Part shown: one piece after another, positions 41,485 to 49,954 of the stretch
Position numbering within the stretch: position 1 is the stretch's first letter
How the letters are laid out: every line of letters starts with the position of its first letter
DNA from: Streptomyces canus
Lineage (GTDB): Bacteria; Actinomycetota; Actinomycetes; Streptomycetales; Streptomycetaceae
Assembly: GCF_041435015.1 (NCBI RefSeq)
Contig: NZ_CP107989.1
Coordinates: 7,750,001-7,814,000, forward strand
Direction: 5' to 3'
Length of the DNA: 64,000 nt
Program-made: the position numbers and the translations under genes
The notes under the pieces: generated by a model
Told to the model about the DNA's origin: nothing
Seen by the model: the letters and a program-made list of their open reading frames with translations, nothing else
Databases searched by the model: none

Positions 41485-42720
41485 CTAGAGCGCCTGTGCC
41501 GCCGGCTTCACCATCCCCCTCACCGTGCGGGACTTCACGAAGTCGCCGATCGCCGTCATCTCCCATTCACCGGAGAACTGCTTGATCAGCTTGGCCATCA
41601 TGACGCCCGTCTGCGCCTCGGCGTTCGTGAGGTCGAAGCGGACCAGTTCCTCTCCGCTCGCGGCGTCGATGAGGCGGCAGTACGCCTTGGCGACCTCCGT
41701 GAACTTCTGGCCGGAGAAGGAGTTGACGGTGAAGACGAGGCCGGTGACCTCCTGGGGGAGCCGGCCGAGGTCGACGACGATCACCTCGTCGTCACCGCCG
41801 CCCTCACCCGTGAGGTTGTCACCGGAGTGCTTGATCGCGCCGCCGACGATGGACAGCTTGCCGAAGTAGCAGCTGTCGATGTGGTTGCGCTGCGGCCCGT
41901 AGGCGATGACGGACGCGTCGAGGTCGATGTCCTTGCCGCGGTAGGCGGGCTCCCAGCCGAGACCCATCTTGACCTGGGAGAGCAGCGGACGTCCGCCCTT
42001 GACCAGGGACACCGTCTGGTTCTTCTGGAGGCTGACCCGGCCCTTGTCGAGGTTGATCTTCCCGGCGCCGGGAGCGGGCGGAGCCGGGGCAGCGGGCGGC
42101 GCCGGCGGGGCGAGCCGCGGGTCCATGGCCGGGGTCGGCGGGGCCACCGGGGTCTGCATGGTCGGCGCGGGCGGCGGAGTCACCGGCTGCGGCGGGGCGA
42201 CAGGGGCCGCGGCGGGCGCCGGGGCGGGTTCCTCCACCGTCACGCCGAAGTCCGTCGCGATCCCGGCCAGCCCGTTGGCGTACCCCTGCCCCACCGCCCG
42301 GGCCTTCCAGGCGCCGTTGCGCAGGTAGACCTCCACGATCACCAGCGCCGTCTCGGTGCCGAGCTGCGGGGGTGTGAACGTGGCCAGCACGCTGTTGTCG
42401 TCCGCGTCACGGATCGTGGCCGTCGGCTCGATGCCCTGGAAGGTCTGGCCCGCGGCGTCCGGGCTGGCGGTGACGACGATCTTCTCGATGCCCGGCGGTA
42501 CGGCCGACGTGTCGACGGTGATCGCGTCGGGGGCCGTACCACCGCCCGAGCGGTACGTCACCCCCGGGCCGGAGGGCTGGTTGTAGAAGATGAAGTCGTC
42601 GTCGGAGCGCACCTTGCCGTCGGCGGTGAGCAGCAGGCCCGATACGTCGAGCCGCACGGGCGCGGCGACGTCCACCGTCACGCGGGCGGCGGACAGGGGG
42701 ATGTTCGAGCCGGGGGTCAT
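41485..42720 (-). CDS. Double TerD-domain protein (tellurium resistance family)
   Basis: A 411-residue protein with two TerD domains joined by a long Pro/Ala linker. Domain 1 (about 1-165) has DDDFIFYNQPSGPGVTYR and domain 2 (about 230-411) has IDLDASVIAYGPQ, IKHSGDNLTGEGGGDDEVIVVDLGRLPQEVTGLVFTVNSFSG. The D-rich loops bind calcium in characterised TerD proteins. Members are linked to stress, tellurite and membrane-associated defence functions. I chose ATG 42720 since GGGG lies 10 nt upstream; ATG 42729 is in frame. Confidence 0.9.
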   Translation of the reverse strand: MTPGSNIPLSAARVTVDVAAPVRLDVSGLLLTADGKVRSDDDFIFYNQPSGPGVTYRSGGGTAPDAITVDTSAVPPGIEKIVVTASPDAAGQTFQGIEPTATIRDADDNSVLATFTPPQLGTETALVIVEVYLRNGAWKARAVGQGYANGLAGIATDFGVTVEEPAPAPAAAPVAPPQPVTPPPAPTMQTPVAPPTPAMDPRLAPPAPPAAPAPPAPGAGKINLDKGRVSLQKNQTVSLVKGGRPLLSQVKMGLGWEPAYRGKDIDLDASVIAYGPQRNHIDSCYFGKLSIVGGAIKHSGDNLTGEGGGDDEVIVVDLGRLPQEVTGLVFTVNSFSGQKFTEVAKAYCRLIDAASGEELVRFDLTNAEAQTGVMMAKLIKQFSGEWEMTAIGDFVKSRTVRGMVKPAAQAL

Positions 42721-42792
42721 AGCTGTCATGCCCCGTGAACGATCGGGCCCACTTTGCCGTTCCCTTACCCGACGGCCAAATGGCCGAGCGGG

Positions 42793-43782
42793 CTACGGCA
42801 CCACCACGATCTTGCGTCCCACCCCCGCGGCGAACTGCTCCAGGGCCTCCGGATACCGGTCCAGAGGCAGCCGGTCGCTGATGAAGATCTCCGGATCCAG
42901 GACACCGGTCGCGAACAGCTCAGCCGCGCGTTCGAAGCTGTGCAGGACGGCCATGGAGCCGGTGATGGTGATCTCCTGGTTGTAGATGCGGTACGGGTCG
43001 ATCGTCACCCGCGTCGCGTAGTCGGCCACCCCGAACTGGAGGAAGGTGCCCGCCTTGGCCACCCGCTCCAGGCCGTCCTGGATCGCCGCCGCGTTGCCCG
43101 TCGCGTCGACCACCAGGTCCCAGCCCTGCGGACGGTCCAGCTCGTCCGGGTTCGCGGCGGACGCCGAGACGCCGAGGCTGCGGGCCGTCTCCAGGCGGGC
43201 CGGGTTCACGTCCACCATGTCCACGCTCGCCGCGCCCGTCCGCTTGGCCAGCTCCAGCATCATCAGGCCCATCGTCCCCGAGCCGTAGATCAGGACATGG
43301 GCACCCAGGCGGGACTGCAGGACGTCGTACCCCCGGACCGCACAGGACAACGGCTCCACCAGCGCCGCGTCCTGGGTACGGACGTGTTCGGGCAGCCGTA
43401 CGCAATTGGCCACCGGCGCGACCGCGTACTGTGCCGCGCCACCCGCCGTCGTGACGCCGATCGCGGCCCAGCGTTCGCAGAGGTTGTTGTGGCCCGTACG
43501 GCAGTAGCGGCACTCGTAGCAGTACAGGGACGGGTCGACCGCCACCCGGTCGCCGACCGAGAGCTCGGTGACCTGGGTGCCGACGCCGACCACCTGGCCG
43601 GCGAACTCGTGGCCCGGCACGATCGGCAGCTTGGGGGCGAACTCGCCCTGGAGGATGTGCAGGTCGGTGCCGCACAGACCGCACGCGGCGACCTCGACGA
43701 CGACCTCGCGCGGGCCCGGCGTCGGGTCCGGGACCTCGGCGACGACGGCACGGCCCACGGACTCGATGACGGCGGCCTTCAT
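42793..43782 (-). CDS. Zinc-dependent alcohol/polyol dehydrogenase
   Basis: A 329-residue medium-chain dehydrogenase. The catalytic zinc ligands appear in AACGLCGTDLH and PGHEFAG, the structural zinc site in CYECRYCRTGHNNLCERW (four cysteines), and the NAD site in VLIYGSGTMGLMMLELAKRTG. It resembles sorbitol/threonine dehydrogenases. It is the last gene of a reverse-strand unit with a sugar ABC importer (ATGA overlap with the permease), so it probably oxidises the imported polyol or sugar. Confidence 0.9.
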   Translation of the reverse strand: MKAAVIESVGRAVVAEVPDPTPGPREVVVEVAACGLCGTDLHILQGEFAPKLPIVPGHEFAGQVVGVGTQVTELSVGDRVAVDPSLYCYECRYCRTGHNNLCERWAAIGVTTAGGAAQYAVAPVANCVRLPEHVRTQDAALVEPLSCAVRGYDVLQSRLGAHVLIYGSGTMGLMMLELAKRTGAASVDMVDVNPARLETARSLGVSASAANPDELDRPQGWDLVVDATGNAAAIQDGLERVAKAGTFLQFGVADYATRVTIDPYRIYNQEITITGSMAVLHSFERAAELFATGVLDPEIFISDRLPLDRYPEALEQFAAGVGRKIVVVP

Positions 43783-44615
43783 TTCACGGCTCCCAGCGAC
43801 AGGCCCTGGACCAGTTTGTCCTGGGCGGCGAACCCCGCGGCGAGTACCGGCAGGGAGATGACGAGCGACGCGGCGCACACCTTGGCCAGGAACAGGCCCT
43901 GGCTGGTGATGAAGCCGGTCAGGAACACGGGGGCGGTCTCGGCCACCACGCCGGTCAGCACCCTCGCGAACAGCAGTTCGTTCCAGCTGAAGATGAAGCA
44001 GATCAGGGCGGTCGCCGCGATGCCGGGCAGGGCGATGGGGGCCACCACGCGCGCGAGGATCGTCGGAAGCCGGGCGCCGTCCACGCGCGCGGCCTCGATC
44101 ACGGCCACCGGGACCTCGGCGAGGAAGGACTGCATCATCCAGACGGCGATCGGCAGGTTCATCGACGTGTAGAGGATGACCAGCAGCCAGATGTTGTCGA
44201 GCATGTCGGTGTTCTTCGCGAACAGGTAGATGGGGAGCAGGCCCGCCACCACCGGGAGCATCTTCGTCGACAGGAAGAAGAACAGGACGTCCGTCCACTT
44301 CCTGACCGGGCGGATGGAGAGCGCGTACGCCGCCGGGAGGGCCAGGAGCAGGACGAAGAGGGTCGAGGCCAGCGAGGCGACCGTCGAGTTGATCAGGGCC
44401 GGCCAGGGGCTCGCGCCGCCGCCGGTGCCGAAGAACTCGCGGTAGCCGTCCAGGGTCAGGGCGGCGCCGAAGGAGGGCGGGTTGGTGGCCGCGTCCGTCT
44501 CCGAGTGGAAGGACGTCAGGGCCATCCACGCGATCGGCAGGAAGAAGACGATTCCCAGCAGCCAGGCCACCAGACCCAGGCCAAGTCCCTTGCGTTTCAC
44601 GGCGATCGTGCTCAT
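43779..44615 (-). CDS. Carbohydrate ABC transporter permease (MalG type)
   Basis: A 278-residue permease. The EAA loop is AVIEAARVDGARLPTILARVVAPIALPGIAATALICFIFSWNELLFARVL, with the SWNELLFA variant of mannitol/sorbitol importers. It overlaps the partner permease upstream and the dehydrogenase downstream by 4 nt each. Confidence 0.9.
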   Translation of the reverse strand: MSTIAVKRKGLGLGLVAWLLGIVFFLPIAWMALTSFHSETDAATNPPSFGAALTLDGYREFFGTGGGASPWPALINSTVASLASTLFVLLLALPAAYALSIRPVRKWTDVLFFFLSTKMLPVVAGLLPIYLFAKNTDMLDNIWLLVILYTSMNLPIAVWMMQSFLAEVPVAVIEAARVDGARLPTILARVVAPIALPGIAATALICFIFSWNELLFARVLTGVVAETAPVFLTGFITSQGLFLAKVCAASLVISLPVLAAGFAAQDKLVQGLSLGAVK

Positions 44616-45550
44616 GCCCGGCCCACCTCCTCACGGAACAGGGACGACACCACGCGCAGGGCGAAGGTCGCGATGATGATGGAGCCGATGACGACCAGGA
44701 CGCCGGCGGCCGAGGCGAGGCCGTTCTCGTGGGCCTGGTAGAAGCTCTGGTAGACGGTGTAGGGGAGGTTGGCGGTCCCGAGGCCGCCGGAGGTGATCGT
44801 GAAGACCGCGTCGAAGTTCTGGACGATGTAGATCGAGCCCAGCAGGGCGCCCAGCTCCAGATACCTGCGCAGATGCGGGAGGGTCAGATAGCGGAAGATC
44901 TGCCAGTCGCTCGCGCCGTCCACCCGCGCGGCCTCCATCTGCTGCTGGTCGCGGCTCTGGAGGCCGGCCAGCAGGATGAGCATCATGAACGGTGTCCACT
45001 GCCAGACCAGGGAGGCCTCGACGGCGAGCAGCGGGGTGTTGGATATCCAGTCCGGCTGTGGGCCGCCCACATAGTGCAACAACCCATTGAGTAGGCCGTA
45101 TTCGGGGTTGTAGAGCACATGTTTCCAGAGCAGTGCGGCTGCCACCGGGACCACCAGGAAGGGCGCGATCAGCAGCGTGCGGACCACGCCACGGCCTTTG
45201 AAGCGACGGTCCAGGAGCAGGGCCAGGAGCAGTCCGAGGACGAGGCTGACCAGGACCACCGTCACCGTCAGCAGGACCGTCGTCCACACGGAGTGGCGCA
45301 GGTCCGCGTCGGTGAGGACGTCCTTGTAGTTGTCGACGCCGGTGAAGTGACGGGCCTTGGGATAGAGGGAGTTCCAGTCGAAGAACGAGATCACCACCGT
45401 GGCCACGAACGGCAGCTGGGTGACCACGATCATGAAGATCAGGGCGGGGAGCAGCGGGGCGCGGGTGGCCCAGGCGCGGAGGCGGGCCTTCGACGGGTCC
45501 GCGGTGCGTACGGTCTGAGTGGCCGGCGGGGCCACGGTTGTCGCGGTCAT
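44612..45550 (-). CDS. Carbohydrate ABC transporter permease (MalF type)
   Basis: A 312-residue permease with a roughly 30-residue cytoplasmic leader and six helices. The EAA loop is QMEAARVDGASDWQIFRYLTLPHLRRYLELGALLGSIYIVQNFDAVFTIT, where the QNFDAVF segment matches sorbitol/mannitol importers (SmoF class). Start and stop overlap the neighbouring genes by 4 nt, so all four genes are one transcript. Confidence 0.9.
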   Translation of the reverse strand: MTATTVAPPATQTVRTADPSKARLRAWATRAPLLPALIFMIVVTQLPFVATVVISFFDWNSLYPKARHFTGVDNYKDVLTDADLRHSVWTTVLLTVTVVLVSLVLGLLLALLLDRRFKGRGVVRTLLIAPFLVVPVAAALLWKHVLYNPEYGLLNGLLHYVGGPQPDWISNTPLLAVEASLVWQWTPFMMLILLAGLQSRDQQQMEAARVDGASDWQIFRYLTLPHLRRYLELGALLGSIYIVQNFDAVFTITSGGLGTANLPYTVYQSFYQAHENGLASAAGVLVVIGSIIIATFALRVVSSLFREEVGRA

Positions 45551-46920
45551 CGTCCCTCGTACTCCTCGGAGATCTTCTCGGCGAGCTGCTGGGACTTCTT
45601 CAGGGCCGACTCGACGGACTGGCGTCCGGCGATGGCCGCGCTGATCTCCTGGGAGACCCTGGTGCCCAGATCGGTGAACTCGGGGATGCCGACGAACTGG
45701 ATGCCGGGCGCGGGGCGCGGCTGCACCCCCGGGTCGTTCGGCCGGGCCTGCTCGATGGCCTCCTTGGTCATCTCCTGGAAGGCGGCGGCCTCTTTCACGT
45801 AGGCGGGGTTGGTGTACGTCGACGCGCGTTTGCCGGCCGGCACGTTGGACCAGCCGATCTGGTCGCCGACCAGCTGCTCGTACTGCTTGCTGGAGGCCCA
45901 GGAGACGAACTTCCAGGCCTTGTCGGGGTTGCGTGAGGCGTCCTGGATGCCCCAGGCCCAGGTGTAGAGCCAGCCGGAGGACTTCGTCTCCTCGACGGGG
46001 GCGGGGGCGTAGCCCACCTTGCCTTTGACCGGGGAGCCCTTCGCCTCCAGGGAACCCGCCGCGGAGGTGGCGTCGTACCACATGGCGACCTTGCCCTGGG
46101 TCATGTTGTTGAGGCACTCGGCGAAGCCGGACTGGGCGGCGCCGGACTCGCCGTGGTCGCGGACGAGGTCGACATAGAACTTCACCGCCTTCTCGAACTC
46201 GGGGGAGTCGAGGCGGGCCTTCCAGCCCTTGTCGAACCAGGTGCCGCCGAAGGTGTTCACGACCGTGGTGAGCGGGGCCATGACCTCACCCCAGCCGGGC
46301 AGGCCGCGCAGACAGATGCCCTTCATGCCGGACTCGGCGCCGTCCACCTTCGCGGCCAGGTCGGCCACCTGGGTCCAGGTGGGACGGGCCGGCATCGTCA
46401 GCCCTTTCTGCTCGAAGAGGTCCTTGCGGTACATCAGGAAGGACGACTCGCCGTAGAAGGGCTGGCCGTAGAGCTTGCCGTCGTCGCCGGTCAGCGACTG
46501 GCGCATCGGCGCGAGGACGTCCCTCTCGTCGTACGACGGGTCCCTGGCGACGTACGAGTTCATCTCGTGCAGCCAGCCGTTGCGGGCGTAGATCGGGATC
46601 TCGTAGTTGGACAGGGTCGCCACGTCGTACTGGCCGGCCTGGTTGGCGAAGTCCTGGCTGATCTTGTCGCGGACGTCGTTCTCGGGCAGGACGGTGAAGT
46701 TGACCTTGATCCCGGTCTCCTTGGTGAAGTGGGCCTTGGTCAGCTTCTGCAGCTCGGTCATCTGGGGGTTGTTGACCATCAGGACGTTGATGGCGTCGCC
46801 GCCCGACCCCGCCCCGCCGGCTCCGACCCAGCAGCCGGAGAGCAGCGGGGCGAGCAGCGTCCCTGCGGCGGCCATGGCGAGCGTGGCTCGCGGCGGCCGT
46901 CGTCGGCTCTGGGTTCGCAT
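45547..46920 (-). CDS. Sugar/polyol ABC transporter substrate-binding lipoprotein
   Basis: A 457-residue solute-binding lipoprotein: signal SRRRPPRATLAMAAAGTLLAPLLSGC with a lipobox cysteine near residue 30. The mature start is INVLMVNNPQMTELQKLTKAHFTKETGIKVNFTVLPENDVRDKI, resembling SmoE-type polyol-binding proteins. It opens the importer/dehydrogenase operon. TATATA on the reverse strand (46944-46949) may be its -10. The DeoR regulator encoded 77 bp upstream is the likely controller. Confidence 0.88.
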   Translation of the reverse strand: MRTQSRRRPPRATLAMAAAGTLLAPLLSGCWVGAGGAGSGGDAINVLMVNNPQMTELQKLTKAHFTKETGIKVNFTVLPENDVRDKISQDFANQAGQYDVATLSNYEIPIYARNGWLHEMNSYVARDPSYDERDVLAPMRQSLTGDDGKLYGQPFYGESSFLMYRKDLFEQKGLTMPARPTWTQVADLAAKVDGAESGMKGICLRGLPGWGEVMAPLTTVVNTFGGTWFDKGWKARLDSPEFEKAVKFYVDLVRDHGESGAAQSGFAECLNNMTQGKVAMWYDATSAAGSLEAKGSPVKGKVGYAPAPVEETKSSGWLYTWAWGIQDASRNPDKAWKFVSWASSKQYEQLVGDQIGWSNVPAGKRASTYTNPAYVKEAAAFQEMTKEAIEQARPNDPGVQPRPAPGIQFVGIPEFTDLGTRVSQEISAAIAGRQSVESALKKSQQLAEKISEEYEGR

Positions 46921-46997
46921 GGATCGCTCCTGGACATAGAGGGATATATAGGGCGCTTCATGGTGCGGAAGGCCCGCTGATCACGGCAGTTCGACGT

Positions 46998-47768
46998 TCA
47001 GACCCTGATGACCTGTGGTCCCAGCAGGGAGTACCGATGGGCCTCGGGCGAGGGCAGCAGCGTGCTCGTCACGATCGCCTCCAGCGCGCCGATCTCCGCG
47101 AAGCGGCAGAAGCTGACCGCGCCGAACTTGGTGTGCACGCCGGCGAACACGGTGCGGCGCGCGGCTCGGATCGCCTGTGCCTTGACCTCGCTGACCGCCG
47201 GGTCGGGGGTGGTGAGGCCGTGTTCGCGGGAGATGCCGTTGGCGCCGATGAAGGCCAGGTCGAGGACGAAGCCGGCCAGCATCTTCGTCGTCCAGTGGTC
47301 GACGGTCGCCAGGGTGCCGGGGCGGACCCGGCCGCCGAGCAGCAGGACGGAGGTGTGCTCGGCCTCGGCAAGGGCTCCCGCGACCGGCAGGGACGCGGTG
47401 ACCACGGTCAGCGGCCGGTCCCGGGGCAGGGCCTCGGCGATGAGCTGCGGGGTGAAGCCCTCGTCGACGAAGACGGTCTCGGCGTCCCCGAGCAGCTCGG
47501 CCGCGGCGGCCGCGACCCGGCGCTTCTCGGGCACATGGCTGGTGGCCCGGAAGGCGAGCGTGGTCTCGAACCCGGCGCTCTCCACGGGATAGGCCCCGCC
47601 GTGCGTACGACGCACCAGCCCGTGGTCCTCGAGGGCGCGCAGATCCCGTCGTACGGTCTCCTTGGCCACGCCCAGTGCGGCGGCGAGCGCGTTGACGTCG
47701 ACCGAGCCGGTGGCGCGCGCGGTGCGCACGATCTCGCGCTGGCGTTCCTCCGCGGTTCTCGCGTCCAT
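46998..47768 (-). CDS. DeoR/GlpR-family transcriptional regulator
   Basis: A 256-residue DeoR-family repressor. The winged helix is ERQREIVRTARATGSVDVNALAAALGVAKETVRRDLRALEDHGLVRRTHGGA (about 8-60), including the DeoR RRDL-x-x-L-x-x-G signature. The sugar-phosphate-sensing domain follows, with VFVDEGFT and LAFIGANGIS. It is encoded just upstream of the importer operon in the same direction and probably responds to a phosphorylated product of the imported sugar. ATG 47768 starts the conserved MDARTAEER. Confidence 0.88.
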   Translation of the reverse strand: MDARTAEERQREIVRTARATGSVDVNALAAALGVAKETVRRDLRALEDHGLVRRTHGGAYPVESAGFETTLAFRATSHVPEKRRVAAAAAELLGDAETVFVDEGFTPQLIAEALPRDRPLTVVTASLPVAGALAEAEHTSVLLLGGRVRPGTLATVDHWTTKMLAGFVLDLAFIGANGISREHGLTTPDPAVSEVKAQAIRAARRTVFAGVHTKFGAVSFCRFAEIGALEAIVTSTLLPSPEAHRYSLLGPQVIRV

Positions 47769-47955
47769 GGCCGACACCCGCCTCTCGCACGCGCTGCTCT
47801 GCCCGTTCGGGCCCGGTGTGGCCCTTGGGGGAAGTTCTACAGCGGGTACGGGGGACTGACCAGGCCTGTTGCGGGTCCGATGCTGCCCGTGTGTGCCCGT
47901 TTGCGGAGCGGAGTGACCGCCTCGGACCTGCGGAGGCGTCCGAAAAGGCGTGGGA

Positions 47956-48011
47956 TCGGGCACCGCCGGTGCCCGAAGACGGCTATGGGCGGGCCCGTTC
48001 GGTGCCCGCCC
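47956..48011 (-). terminator. Double hairpin after uronate dehydrogenase
   Basis: Two strong hairpins lie downstream of the uronate dehydrogenase stop. One has a 9-bp stem TCGGGCACC/GGTGCCCGA (47956-47976, 3-nt loop), the other an 8-bp stem GGGCGGGC/GCCCGCCC (47987-48011, 9-nt loop). They separate this gene from the DeoR gene. Apart from them the 259-bp gap holds nothing I can identify. Confidence 0.7.
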
Positions 48012-48027
48012 GTCCGTCTCGGGGGTG

Positions 48028-48837
48028 TCAGTACGGCCAGATCGGTGGGTCCGTCACGAACTGGCCGCCCAGGTAGGCGTGCCCCTCGTTGCCGTCCTGG
48101 AGCTCGCCCTGCTCGGCGATCAGCTTGTCCGCGTACGGCTCGGAGTCGTCCTGCGGGTCGTAGCCGAGCGCCCGCGCGGTGGTGAGGTCCCACCACAGAC
48201 GGGTGTTGGCGGAGGAGCCGTAGACCACGCTGTGGCCGACCTGCTCGGCGGTCAGGGCCGCGTGGAGGAGGCGGGCGCCGTCGGCCGGGCTCATCCAGAG
48301 CGAGAGCATGCGCACGCTGGTCGGCTCGGGGAAACAGGAGCCGATGCGCACGGAGACGCTCTCCAGGCCGTGCTTGTCCCAGTAGAACTGCGCGAGGTCC
48401 TCGCCGAAGGACTTGGACAGGCCGTAGAAGGTGTCCGGGCGGCGCGGGGTGTCGATGGGGATGAGCGGGTCGGCGCCCTGGGGGCGGGGGGTGTAGCCGA
48501 CGGCGTGGTTGGAGGAGGCGAAGACGATCCGTCCGACGCCCTCGGCGTGAGCGGCCTCGTACAGGTTGTAGGTGCCCTCGATGTTCGCCTTGAGGATCTT
48601 CTCGAAAGGGGCTTCCAGGGAGATGCCCGCGAGGTGGATGATCGCGTCGACACCCCGAACGGCTTCGCGTACCGCGTCCTTGTCGGCGAGGTCGGCGACG
48701 ACCGCGTCCGGCTCGCCCTCGACGGGCCGCAGATCGAGCAGGCGCAGGTCGTAGCCGTAGGCCGGGAGCAGATCCCGCATCAGGGTGCCGAGCCCGCCGG
48801 CGGCACCGGTGAGCAGAACGGTACGGGGAGCGGGCAT
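48028..48837 (-). CDS. udh: Uronate dehydrogenase
   Basis: A 269-residue short-chain (extended) dehydrogenase. The N-terminal Rossmann motif is LLTGAAGGLG; the catalytic pair is Y138-GLS-K142, and FASSNHAVGYTPRP plus SIRIGSCFPEP-like SVRIGSCFPEPTSVRMLSLWMSP match uronate dehydrogenases. It oxidises D-glucuronate/galacturonate with NAD to the aldarolactone. It is divergent from a 5-dehydro-4-deoxyglucarate dehydratase gene, the downstream step of the same pathway, which supports the call. Confidence 0.88.
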   Translation of the reverse strand: MPAPRTVLLTGAAGGLGTLMRDLLPAYGYDLRLLDLRPVEGEPDAVVADLADKDAVREAVRGVDAIIHLAGISLEAPFEKILKANIEGTYNLYEAAHAEGVGRIVFASSNHAVGYTPRPQGADPLIPIDTPRRPDTFYGLSKSFGEDLAQFYWDKHGLESVSVRIGSCFPEPTSVRMLSLWMSPADGARLLHAALTAEQVGHSVVYGSSANTRLWWDLTTARALGYDPQDDSEPYADKLIAEQGELQDGNEGHAYLGGQFVTDPPIWPY

Positions 48838-48940
48838 CCTCGGGTCTCCTTGGGGCGACGGCCGTATGAGTGCACGGTATTCACATTCGTGGACAAGCTA
48901 AGGATCATTCCGCTTCTCCGTCAAGGGTGGCGCGACCCAT

Positions 48941-48956
48941 GTTCATAAATATAAAC
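48941..48956. promoter_or_regulatory. Palindromic operator in the udh/kdgD divergent region
   Basis: GTTCATAAATATAAAC (48941-48956) fits the symmetric pattern GTTnATAnnTATnAAC: 12 of 16 positions obey dyad symmetry. It lies 103 bp from the udh start and 56 bp from the GTG of the dehydratase in an otherwise GC-rich region. Its AT content and place suggest a shared regulator site that may also include a -10 (TATAAA). Confidence 0.55.
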
Positions 48957-49012
48957 TTCGATCAGAATCCCGCACGCCCGTTCTTCTCGTCCACTCGTTC
49001 TAGGGAGAGCCT

Positions 49013-49954
49013 GTGACGTCTGCCGACCTCGCCCATCGACTCGGCATCCCCAGCGGGCCGCTGTTCTTCCCGGTCACGGCGTACGGCGCCGACGGCTCCG
49101 TCGACCTCGACACCTACCGCGCGCATGTGCGCCAGGGCGTGGCGGCGGGGGCCGCCGCCGTGTTCGCGTGCTGTGGCACCGGGGAGTTCCACGCGCTCAC
49201 GCCCGAGGAGTTCGAGGCGTGCGTCCGCGCGGCCGTCGAGGAGACGGCGGGGCGGGTGCCGGTGGTGGCGGGCGCCGGATATGGCACCGCGCTCGCCGTA
49301 CGGTACGCGCGGCTCGCCGAGGCGGCCGGGGCCGACGGGCTGCTCGCCATGCCGCCCTACCTCGTCGTCGCCGGGCAGGAGGGGCTGCTGCGGCACTACC
49401 GGGAGGTGGCCGCCGCGACCGCGCTCCCGGTGATCGTCTACCAGCGCGACAACGCCGTCTTCACCCCGGAGACCGTCGTCGAACTGGCCCGCACCGAGGG
49501 GATCATCGGCCTCAAGGACGGCCTCGGCGACCTCGACCTGATGCAGCGGATCGTCAGCGCGGTGCGCACCGAGGTACCCGGCGACTTCCTCTACTTCAAC
49601 GGACTGCCGACCGCCGAGCAGACCCAGCTCGCCTACCTCGCCATCGGCGTCCCCCTGTACTCCTCGGCCGTCTTCTGCTTCGCCCCCGAGATCGCCCTCG
49701 CCTTCCACCGCGCGATCGTCGACGGCGACCGGGCCACCGTCGACCGCCTGCTCGACGGCTTCTACCGCCCCTTCGTCGAACTGCGCGCGCGTGGCCGTGG
49801 ATACGCGGTCTCCCTGGTGAAGGCCGGCGTCCGGATGCGGGGCCTCGACGTGGGGGAGGTCCGCCCGCCGCTGCACGAGCCGGGCGAGGATCATGTGAAG
49901 CAGCTCGCGGAGATCATCGAGCGCGGATACGCGCTCCTGGAGGAGGCACAGTGA
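49013..49954 (+). CDS. kdgD: 5-dehydro-4-deoxyglucarate dehydratase
   Basis: A 313-residue DHDPS-fold enzyme. Motifs are LFFPVTAYGADGSVD, FACCGTGEFHALTPEEF (substrate loop) and the Schiff-base lysine in GIIGLKDGLGDLDLMQRI, the last being diagnostic for this dehydratase. It converts 5-keto-4-deoxyglucarate to 2-oxoglutarate semialdehyde with loss of water and CO2. GGGAGAG precedes the GTG start. The stop overlaps the next gene (GTGA). With udh it forms most of the oxidative uronate pathway; a glucarate/galactarate dehydratase is not in the window. Confidence 0.92.
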   Translation: MTSADLAHRLGIPSGPLFFPVTAYGADGSVDLDTYRAHVRQGVAAGAAAVFACCGTGEFHALTPEEFEACVRAAVEETAGRVPVVAGAGYGTALAVRYARLAEAAGADGLLAMPPYLVVAGQEGLLRHYREVAAATALPVIVYQRDNAVFTPETVVELARTEGIIGLKDGLGDLDLMQRIVSAVRTEVPGDFLYFNGLPTAEQTQLAYLAIGVPLYSSAVFCFAPEIALAFHRAIVDGDRATVDRLLDGFYRPFVELRARGRGYAVSLVKAGVRMRGLDVGEVRPPLHEPGEDHVKQLAEIIERGYALLEEAQ

